41,600 nt of DNA, taken from NCBI GenBank assembly GCA_013695685.1, contig JACCZY010000027.1:1-41600 (forward strand), written 5' to 3'. Below the pieces are notes generated by a model that was not told the origin of the DNA, made no database searches, and was given only the letters and a program-made list of their open reading frames with translations. The position numbers and the translations under genes were made by a program. Source of the DNA: Geodermatophilaceae bacterium. GTDB lineage: Bacteria; Actinomycetota; Actinomycetes; Mycobacteriales; Geodermatophilaceae. Below, piece by piece: positions 33,587 through 41,600 of the stretch. Numbering within the stretch: position 1 is the stretch's first letter; each line of letters opens with the position of its first letter.

Positions 33587-33919
33587 ATGGAGAAGACGTC
33601 CCTGACCGCCCTCGCCCGCGAACAGCTGAAGATCGCGCAGGCAGGTGCCGGCGGCCGCAGCGCGAAAACCGTGTACGGCGGCCATGAACACGTGCTTCGC
33701 CAGACACTGATCACGCTGATCGCCGGGCACAGGCTGGACGAACACGACAGCCCTGGCGAGGCCACCGTGCACGTGCTGCAGGGCCGGGTGCTCCTCGCCG
33801 CCGGGGACGTCGGCTGGGAAGGCTCCCCGGGGGACCTCCTGATCGTGCCCGACGCCCGGCACAGCCTCGAGGCGCTCGAGGACTCCGCGGTGTTGCTCAC
33901 CGTGGCCAAGCGCATCTGA
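33587..33919 (+). CDS. Cupin-domain protein
   Basis: Small single-domain cupin of 110 residues. The fold signs are the strand LITLIAGHRLDEHDSPGEATVHVL, with conserved His/Glu positions of cupin motif 1, and GDLLIVPDARHSLEAL, cupin motif 2. Such proteins often bind a metal or small ligand, but the substrate is unknown. It has its own promoter (TAGACT 8 nt upstream of the ATG). It is followed by a strong palindrome before the convergent peptidase. Confidence 0.85.
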   Translation: MEKTSLTALAREQLKIAQAGAGGRSAKTVYGGHEHVLRQTLITLIAGHRLDEHDSPGEATVHVLQGRVLLAAGDVGWEGSPGDLLIVPDARHSLEALEDSAVLLTVAKRI

Positions 33920-33970
33920 GGATTCGCGTTGCTGCCTCACGTCGGTTGAGTGATCGAGAAGAGTGAATGC

Positions 33971-34014
33971 GGGGAAATCAACCTCTCAATCGCCGCGAAG
34001 AGGTTGATTTCCCC
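33971..34014. terminator. Perfect 16-bp hairpin between convergent genes
   Basis: GGGGAAATCAACCTCT (33971-33986) and its exact complement (33999-34014) surround a 12-nt loop. It lies between the cupin stop (33919) and the peptidase stop (34022) and so can end transcripts from both sides. It has an unusually AT-rich stem for this genome. Confidence 0.75.
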
Positions 34015-34021
34015 GATTTGA

Positions 34022-36163
34022 TCATGGACCCGGTGGCTCGGTGGCGAGTCGCGGCGGATACGGCTGGCTGTCCGGCTCACCAACCACGTCGGCGGCGTGG
34101 TCCTCGGCGGTCGGGGCAGCATCCGCCGCGTCGCCACCTGTGGCCGCGTCTGCCGCGTCGTCAGACCTGCCATCGGCCGCGTCATCAGCCGCTTCATCCA
34201 AAGTGCCGGCGGCCGCAGCGGGATTCGCGGCTGTGGGGAGGTACTTCGCCCACCAGCGCAAGATGTGCTCGAAGCGCGCGACCCGGTGCAACGGGAGGCC
34301 GGAGCGGCTCAGTTCGTGTCCTTCGCCGGGGAAGAGCAGGAACTCGGTGTCGATCCCCCGGAGCTTGAGTGCCACGAACAGCCGCTGGCCCTGCTCGACC
34401 GGGCAGCGCCAGTCGTGCTCGGAGTGGATGACCATGGTGGGAGTGTTGATCCGATCAGCGAACGCCAGCGGGCTCTGGGCAGCTACCTGATCCGGGTTGG
34501 TGCCGCAGTACTCCGCCGGAAAGAACCAGCCGATGTCGCTGGACCCGACGAAGCTGACCGGCTCGTTCATCGCCCGCTCACTGATCGCGGCCACGAAGCG
34601 GTCGCTGTGCCCCACGAGCCAGGTCGTCATGAAGCCGCCGTACGAGCCGCCCATGACGCCGACCCGGTCGGCGTCGAGATCGGGCTGCTGGAGAGCGGCG
34701 TCGAGGAAGGCGAGGATGTCGGCGCTGTCGCGGTTGCCCATGTCCTGGCGGATGACCCGGCCATGAGCCGCGCCGTAGCCGGCGGAGCCCCGCGGGTTGC
34801 ACATGACGACTGCATATCCCGCTGAGGCGTAGACCTGGCCCTCATCGAACATGGTCCACCCGTACTGCGCGTAGGGCCCGCCGTGGATGGACAGGATGAC
34901 CGGGTGCGGACCGGCGCCAGCGGGACGGATGATCCAGCCGTGGACGGGGTACCCGTCGTCTGCCGTCGCCTCGAACTCCTCGACCTCGTGCACCCTGCCG
35001 GTGCCGGTGAGCGTCTCGCCGAACGACGTCAGCGTGTGCTCCTCGCCACCGGTCAGCCGGACGAGCTCGCCGCTGGAGCCGGGGCCAGCGACGGTGGCAA
35101 CGATCACGTCCCCCGCTGCGTCGTGGCCGAGGACCTGGCGCGCCCCGGTCAGCAATGCCTGCGGATCGCCACCTTCCCACGGGTACCGCAGCAGTTCGAC
35201 CGCCCCGCGGGCGAGCCGCCCCACCAGCAGACCCGCTTCGGTGACGGTGATCCGCGGCGTCCCTTCGGACAGGTCGTCTGCCTCTGGGTCGGAATGCCGG
35301 GTCGGTTCCGAAGAACCGTCGGCCGGCACCGACCACAGGCCGGCGTGATTGGCGACGAAGTCCCGGCCGTTGGACCCGAGATCGCCCGAGCCGGTGAACC
35401 AGACAGCGGATCCGTCCGGGCTGAACACCGGCGTACCGACAGCGGTTCGGGACCGGGTGATCGCGCGCACCTCCGAGCCGTCCCGGTTGCAGACGAACAC
35501 GTCGGACACCAGCTCGAACTCGCGTCCTTCGTGCCGAGCCGAGACGAACGCCAGCCGGGCACCGTCCGGGCTCCAGGAGACATTGGCGTCATCGAAGTCG
35601 CCCTCGGTGATCTGCACCGGCTCGGAGTCCTCGTCGACGGCGTTGATCACGAAGACGTGTGGTCGGCGGTCGTTCGTGAAGCCGAGGTTGTCGATCCGGT
35701 ACTTCAGCGAGGTGATCAGCCGCGGCGGTTCCTTGTCAGGACCGACCTTCTCCTCGGTGCCGTAGCGACCCGGCTCGGGTACCCGAGCGGTGTAGGCGAT
35801 CGCTGTCGAGTCCGGGCTCCAGACCGGAGCACCGGCACCCAGCGGTTGGTCGGTCAGGCAGCGCGGGTCTCCGCCGTCCATCGCCATGACGTGCAGCTGC
35901 GGTTTGCCCCCCTCCGCACTGCGGAGAAACGCCAGCCAGCGGCCATCGGGTGAAATGCGAGGTTCGCCGTCATTGGTTCCGTGGGTAAGTTTGCGCGACG
36001 GTGTCCGCCCGTCGGTGGGCACCCGCCACAGCTGTGAGCGGTATTCGTTCTCCTCGAGATCGGGCAGCGTCACTGCGATCACGGCGACGCTGCCGTCGGG
36101 GCTGAGGGTGGGTACGCCGGGGGTACGGAAGTGCGCGAGGTCAGCAGGCAACATGGCGTGCAC
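34022..36163 (-). CDS. S9 family peptidase (prolyl oligopeptidase/acylaminoacyl peptidase type)
   Basis: Serine peptidase that cleaves short peptides. The 713-residue protein has an N-terminal beta-propeller with repeated SPDG motifs (about residues 1-400) and a C-terminal alpha/beta hydrolase domain with the nucleophile in GVMGGSYGGFMT (near residue 506), the aspartate in IHSEHDWRCP (near 583) and the histidine in FPGEGHEL (near 614). The last 65 or so residues are an Ala/Asp-rich low-complexity tail absent from most relatives. No signal peptide is seen, so it is likely cytoplasmic. It is divergent from the amidohydrolase at 36225, with a shared palindrome between. GTG 36163 or ATG 36154 may be the start. 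Confidence 0.93.
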   Translation of the reverse strand: MHAMLPADLAHFRTPGVPTLSPDGSVAVIAVTLPDLEENEYRSQLWRVPTDGRTPSRKLTHGTNDGEPRISPDGRWLAFLRSAEGGKPQLHVMAMDGGDPRCLTDQPLGAGAPVWSPDSTAIAYTARVPEPGRYGTEEKVGPDKEPPRLITSLKYRIDNLGFTNDRRPHVFVINAVDEDSEPVQITEGDFDDANVSWSPDGARLAFVSARHEGREFELVSDVFVCNRDGSEVRAITRSRTAVGTPVFSPDGSAVWFTGSGDLGSNGRDFVANHAGLWSVPADGSSEPTRHSDPEADDLSEGTPRITVTEAGLLVGRLARGAVELLRYPWEGGDPQALLTGARQVLGHDAAGDVIVATVAGPGSSGELVRLTGGEEHTLTSFGETLTGTGRVHEVEEFEATADDGYPVHGWIIRPAGAGPHPVILSIHGGPYAQYGWTMFDEGQVYASAGYAVVMCNPRGSAGYGAAHGRVIRQDMGNRDSADILAFLDAALQQPDLDADRVGVMGGSYGGFMTTWLVGHSDRFVAAISERAMNEPVSFVGSSDIGWFFPAEYCGTNPDQVAAQSPLAFADRINTPTMVIHSEHDWRCPVEQGQRLFVALKLRGIDTEFLLFPGEGHELSRSGLPLHRVARFEHILRWWAKYLPTAANPAAAAGTLDEAADDAADGRSDDAADAATGGDAADAAPTAEDHAADVVGEPDSQPYPPRLATEPPGP

Positions 36164-36175
36164 GGTAACCCATAA

Positions 36176-36194
36176 TCGTTAGCATTCCTAACGA
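36176..36194. promoter_or_regulatory. Palindrome in the divergent peptidase/amidohydrolase promoter
   Basis: TCGTTAGCATTCCTAACGA is a 7-bp inverted repeat with a 5-nt spacer between the two divergent starts (36163 and 36225). It covers the expected -35 zone of both, so it may be a shared operator. Which regulator binds it is unknown. Confidence 0.5.
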
Positions 36195-36211
36195 GAATGA
36201 CGGATCCGCGC

Positions 36212-36217
36212 TAGGGT
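36212..36217 (+). promoter_or_regulatory. -10 box of the amidohydrolase gene
   Basis: TAGGGT ends 7 nt before the ATG at 36225, as expected for a leaderless actinobacterial transcript. Confidence 0.55.
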
Positions 36218-36224
36218 CCCGAGC

Positions 36225-37484
36225 ATGACTCGAACCCTGTACGCCGGCGGCCAGGTTTTCGACGGGACCGGTGCCGCGCCGGCCTGCGCGGACGTCGTCG
36301 TCGAGGACGGTCGGTTCGTGCAGATCGGCAGCGGGCTGGACGGGGACGACCGGATCGACTGCGGCGGCAAGACGCTGCTGCCCGGCCTCATCGATTGCCA
36401 CGTGCACGTCATGTTCAGTGGGATCGACGTGTTGCGGATGATCCAGACGCCGTTCAGCTACCCGTTCTATGAGGCCATCCACAACCTGCGAGCCACCCTG
36501 GACCAGGGCATCACGACGGTTCGCGACGCCGGCGGCGCGGATCTCGGCGTACAGCAGGCGATCAGCAACGGGCTCATCGCCGGCCCGCGCATGCAGATAT
36601 CGCTGGGCATGCTCAGCCAGACCGGCGGGCACGGGGATGACTGGATGCCCTGCGGAGCCTCGATTCCGTTGCTCGTGGAGCACCCAGGACGGCCGAGCAC
36701 CGTCGTCGACGGCCCGGATGAGATGCGGCGCAAGGTCCGTGAACTGATTCGCAACGGGGCGGACGTCATCAAGGTGGCAACCAGCGGCGGCGTGCTGTCG
36801 CCGCGCAGCGACCCACGGCGTGGACACTTCCGCGACGAGGAGATCGCAGTCCTGGTCGAGGAGGCGACGGCGGCCGGACGGTTCGTGATGGCGCACGCCC
36901 AGGCCACCGACGGCATCAAGGTGGCCATCCGCAACGGCGTGCGGTCCATCGAGCACGGCATCTACCTCGATGACGAGGCGATCGAGATGATGCTCGCCGC
37001 CGGGACCTGGCTGGTTCCCACCCTCGCTGCGCCCCGAGCGGTGCTGGATCTCGCCGGCATCGGGGCGGGCCTGCCGCAACACATGATCGACAAGGCCAGG
37101 ATGGTCGTGGATGTCCACACCGAGTCGGTACGCCGGGCGATCGCGGCCGGAGTCGCTGTCGCGATGGGGACCGACAGCGGGGTGGGTGCGCACGGTGACA
37201 ACCTGCGCGAACTCGCGCTCATGGTCGGGTGCGGGATGACCCCGGCGGAGGCGCTGCACGCCACGTCGCTGTCAGCCGCCAGGCTGCTGGGACTCGGCGA
37301 CGAACTCGGGTCGATCGAGGTGGGCAAGCGGGCTGACCTCGTCGTTGTGACTGACACGGTGACTGACACGGGCACCGAGACGGATAGTGACACCGCCGAC
37401 CGGGATGCGCTGGATGTCGACACACTCAGCGCCCGTATCCACAGCGTTTACGCCGACGGCAGGCTGGTCGCCGAGCCGGGCTGA
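36225..37484 (+). CDS. Metal-dependent amidohydrolase (Xaa-Pro/Xaa-Arg dipeptidase-like)
   Basis: Amidohydrolase-superfamily enzyme of the group that includes bacterial prolidase-like and Xaa-Arg dipeptidases. The 419-residue protein has LLPGLIDCHVHVMF (51-64) as the first metal ligands, the lysine of ADVIKVATSGG that may be carboxylated, histidines in MAHAQ and SIEHGIYLDDEA, and the aspartate of VAMGTDSGVGAHGD. Near the C-terminus an insertion TDTVTDTGTETDSDTADRD looks like a slippage-made low-complexity loop. Divergence from the S9 peptidase suggests a joint role in peptide breakdown; this is inferred. Confidence 0.88.
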   Translation: MTRTLYAGGQVFDGTGAAPACADVVVEDGRFVQIGSGLDGDDRIDCGGKTLLPGLIDCHVHVMFSGIDVLRMIQTPFSYPFYEAIHNLRATLDQGITTVRDAGGADLGVQQAISNGLIAGPRMQISLGMLSQTGGHGDDWMPCGASIPLLVEHPGRPSTVVDGPDEMRRKVRELIRNGADVIKVATSGGVLSPRSDPRRGHFRDEEIAVLVEEATAAGRFVMAHAQATDGIKVAIRNGVRSIEHGIYLDDEAIEMMLAAGTWLVPTLAAPRAVLDLAGIGAGLPQHMIDKARMVVDVHTESVRRAIAAGVAVAMGTDSGVGAHGDNLRELALMVGCGMTPAEALHATSLSAARLLGLGDELGSIEVGKRADLVVVTDTVTDTGTETDSDTADRDALDVDTLSARIHSVYADGRLVAEPG

Positions 37485-37518
37485 GGCGACCGGCGCCCGG
37501 CCCGACCGCAGCTCCAGG

Positions 37519-37869
37519 TCAGCGCTGGGCGGGCCCCAGCGGTGTCCCTGCCGGGCCGGAACTCGCAGGAGCCGGTTCCTTGAGTGCGACGAAGATCGAG
37601 TGCGAGTCCGTGTCACCGGTGTTCTCACCGGAATGTTCCTGGGCGCCGACCCAGCGGGCCTGCCCGGCCTGCAGTTCCACGTCCACGTGCCGACCGTTGG
37701 CCAGGATCCGCCTGCGGAAGGAGCTGAGCGTGTACATGAGGCTGTCCGGATGAGAATGCCAGTGGGTGGCCTGACCCGGCTTGTCGGCGTACTCGAGCAC
37801 GCGGACCCGGTCGTTCTCGAAGATGACCGTGTAGTGATCGGGGTCCGTTGCCGTCGGATCCAGCGTCAT
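37519..37869 (-). CDS. Cupin-domain protein
   Basis: The 116-residue protein is a single cupin. Motif 1 is THWHSHPDSLMYTLSSF with two metal-type histidines, and motif 2 is WVGAQEHSGENTG. Similar small cupins are often annotated as cytoplasmic ligand-binding or isomerase-like proteins, but the function is unknown. GGAGCG lies before the ATG at 37869; a longer frame to 37950 would cross the operator. It is divergent from the TetR gene, so it is a likely target of that regulator. Confidence 0.85.
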   Translation of the reverse strand: MTLDPTATDPDHYTVIFENDRVRVLEYADKPGQATHWHSHPDSLMYTLSSFRRRILANGRHVDVELQAGQARWVGAQEHSGENTGDTDSHSIFVALKEPAPASSGPAGTPLGPAQR

Positions 37870-37896
37870 GAGCGCTCCTTGTTGGTGGACGTGGCC

Positions 37897-37914
37897 TGTC
37901 GCCACGTGGCGACA
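37897..37914. promoter_or_regulatory. 18-bp perfect palindrome, probable TetR operator
   Basis: TGTCGCCACGTGGCGACA lies in the 68-bp space between the divergent cupin and TetR genes, near the -35 zone of the TetR promoter. Perfect symmetry and location are typical of an autoregulated TetR operator. Confidence 0.7.
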
Positions 37915-37925
37915 TGTTACGTCAG

Positions 37926-37931
37926 TATCAT
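37926..37931 (+). promoter_or_regulatory. -10 box of the tetR-like gene
   Basis: TATCAT ends 6 nt before the ATG at 37938, giving a leaderless message and supporting that start. Confidence 0.5.
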
Positions 37932-37937
37932 GATGGG

Positions 37938-38557
37938 ATGCGAGTACCATATGAGCTCAGTGGTCGCCGTCAGCAGAAGTCGCGCACCCGCGAGGCCCTC
38001 GTTGCAGCCACCTGCACACTGCTTGCAGCGGGAGGCACGCCCACAGTGGAGGACGTCGCCGCCGCGACGGGCATCTCCAGGACCACGGCCTACCGGTACT
38101 TCCCGAACCAGCGTGCCCTGCTGCTGGGTGCTCACCCGGAAACCCGGCAGTCATCGCTCCTGCCCGCGGACGCGCCCGGTGACCCGCGCGCCCGACTGCA
38201 TCTGGTCATGGACACCTTCATCCGTACGACGCTGGAGTGGGAACCGCAGTTGCGCGCGTCATTGCGGCTGTCGTTGGAGCCGAACGCAGAACAGCCGCTG
38301 CTGCGCGCAGGGCGGGCGGTCGGGTGGATCGAGGACGCGTTGGCGCCGCTGCGGGCAACCAGACCCGACGTGGACGTGCATCGGCTCGCCGTCGCGATCC
38401 GGTCCGCCACCGGCATCGAGTCACTGGTGTGGCTCACCGACATCGCCGCCCTGCCCCGAGCCGAGGCCGCGCGGCTCATGCGCTGGTCCGCCCAGGCGCT
38501 GCTGGAGGCGGCTCTCGGCGAGAGTGCAGCGCTCCCGATGTATCGGCCAGTGTCGAA

Positions 38558-38561
<4 letters not shown>
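37938..38561 (+). CDS. TetR family transcriptional regulator
   Basis: One-component repressor of 207 residues. The N-terminal helix-turn-helix is clear: [40 protein letters not shown], then NQRALLLGA. The C-terminal ligand domain is variable and its ligand unknown. The ATG at 37938 was chosen because a -10 box lies 6 nt upstream; an ATG at 37914 would overlap the operator palindrome. It probably represses itself and the divergent cupin gene. Its stop shares the CTAG tetranucleotide with the convergent uvrB stop. Confidence 0.9.
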
Positions 38562-40711
<2,150 letters not shown>

Positions 40712-40819
40712 TTTCTTCCGGCAGTGCTACCTCCGGTCGGGAGAGGTGACCGGCTCGACTACGTTTAGGGGCGCCCGGCCAGCAGGATCGGGGACGAGTC
40801 AGCTGGCGAAGGGACGTCG

Positions 40820-41600
40820 ATGCAGGTCTGGCCCGGTACGGCGTACCCCCTGGGTGCCACCTTCGACGGAACCGGCACGAACTTCGCCCTGTTCACCGAG
40901 ATCGGCGAGCGGGTGGAAGTGTGCCTGTTCGACTCCGCCGGCGAGGAAACCCGGGTGGACCTGCCGGAGATGGACGGCTTCGTCTGGCATGCCTACCTGC
41001 CCGGCGTGAACCCCGGCCAGCGGTACGGGTTCCGGGTCCACGGGCCGTACAAGCCGGAGGATGGCGCGCGGTGCAACCCGGCCAAGCTGCTGCTCGACCC
41101 CTACGCCAAGGCGATCCAGGGCGCCATCGACTGGGACGAGGCGTTGTTCGACTACCGCTTCGAGGACAGCAGTTTCAACGACGACGACTCGGCTCCGCAC
41201 ATGATGCGCTCGGTGGTCATCAATCCTTTCTTCGACTGGCACAGCGACCGTCATCCACGTACGCCGTACCACGAGACGGTCATCTACGAAGCACACGTCA
41301 AGGGCTTCACCCAACTGCATCCGGACATTCCCGAGGAGCTGCGCGGCACGTACGGCGCGATCGCGCACCCCGCGGCGATCGAGTACCTCAGCCGGCTCGG
41401 GGTGACCGCGATCGAGCTGATGCCCGTGCACCAGTTCGTCCAGGATCACACCCTTGAGCAGAAGGGACTGTCCAACTACTGGGGCTACAACACGATCGGA
41501 TTCTTCGCGCCGCACAACGCCTACAGCGGGGCCGGCCAGCGCGGTGGGCAGGTGGCGGAGTTCAAGGGGATGGTCCGGACGCTGCACGAGGCGGGTATCG
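40820..41600 (+). CDS. glgX: Glycogen debranching enzyme GlgX (5' part, runs off the window)
   Basis: Removes alpha-1,6 branches from glycogen limit dextrins. The visible 260 residues open MQVWPGTAYPLGATFDGTG, start the N-terminal carbohydrate-binding (CBM48) domain, and continue with RYGFRVHGPYKPEDG, NPAKLLLDPYAKAI, the long spacer and the catalytic-barrel start TVIYEAHVKGFTQLHPDIP and TAIELMPVHQF, then NYWGYNTIGFFAPH, all typical of GlgX/TreX. GAAGGGAC precedes the ATG at 40820. It is divergent from uvrB. The catalytic aspartate and glutamate are beyond the end of the window. Confidence 0.95.
   Translation, partial: MQVWPGTAYPLGATFDGTGTNFALFTEIGERVEVCLFDSAGEETRVDLPEMDGFVWHAYLPGVNPGQRYGFRVHGPYKPEDGARCNPAKLLLDPYAKAIQGAIDWDEALFDYRFEDSSFNDDDSAPHMMRSVVINPFFDWHSDRHPRTPYHETVIYEAHVKGFTQLHPDIPEELRGTYGAIAHPAAIEYLSRLGVTAIELMPVHQFVQDHTLEQKGLSNYWGYNTIGFFAPHNAYSGAGQRGGQVAEFKGMVRTLHEAGI

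Noticed and set aside
36176-36194. DtxR/IdeR iron box
   Set aside because: The TTAG...CTAA half-sites are suggestive, but the 19-bp consensus TTAGGTTAGGCTAACCTAA is not matched, and neither gene is iron-related.
40712-40819. SOS box or damage promoter for uvrB
   Set aside because: No GAAC-N4-GTTC or TTGTCR-type sequence was found in the uvrB-glgX gap, so no damage control is claimed for uvrB.

Overview
The window is a high-GC actinobacterial chromosome segment (class Actinomycetes). The evidence is its gene content: WhiA, RbpA, OpcA, a short SIS-type glucose-6-phosphate isomerase, the uvrB/uvrA/uvrC/rapZ/yvcK/whiA/gap/pgk/tpiA/secG neighbourhood, many GTG starts, and promoters with a TANNNT -10 box 6-8 nt before the start codon (leaderless transcripts). 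The order or family cannot be fixed from the sequence alone.

Layout. (1) 1-5354, plus strand: the end of transaldolase, then pgi, zwf, opcA and pgl, which convert glucose 6-phosphate in glycolysis and the oxidative pentose phosphate pathway. (2) 5395-10950, minus strand: gap, pgk, tpiA, an oligopeptide-type binding lipoprotein, secG and rbpA, converging on pgl. (3) 11054-15571: an accessory stretch with an ABC-2 exporter pair, a decayed DGPF/ECF sigma pair, a 5'-truncated cytochrome P450 and a two-TM Ser/Thr/Pro-rich protein. (4) 15697-22854, minus strand: a purine catabolism operon (uraD, uraH, uricase, a possible small ORF, three xanthine dehydrogenase subunits and an 8-oxoguanine/guanine deaminase-like enzyme) that would convert oxypurines through urate to allantoin. 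(5) 23031-30884, minus strand: whiA, yvcK, rapZ, uvrC and uvrA. (6) 31131-38561: accessory metabolism, with a CHRD-domain exported protein, an MDR reductase with an MBL hydrolase, a cupin, an S9 peptidase divergent from an amidohydrolase/dipeptidase, and a cupin divergent from a TetR regulator. (7) 38558-41600: uvrB on the minus strand, then the start of glycogen debranching enzyme glgX on the plus strand.

The most interesting signals are regulatory. Two unrelated NADPH-linked genes (opcA and an MDR reductase) are each preceded by a tiny ORF that ends in the same V-C-S-R-x4-S-stop pattern and whose stop overlaps the gene's ATG. uvrA has a perfect LexA (SOS) box next to a promoter matching the LexA-independent PafBC-type damage promoter. 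Long imperfect palindromes sit at many gene junctions. Several share a GATCATG core, and two of these bracket the purine operon with a perfect 16-bp inverted match.

No tRNA, rRNA, CRISPR array, insertion sequence or phage gene was seen. No gene-free stretch exceeds 300 bases. The largest gaps (20782-21063, 30885-31130, 31587-31803, 14527-14773) are described under their features.
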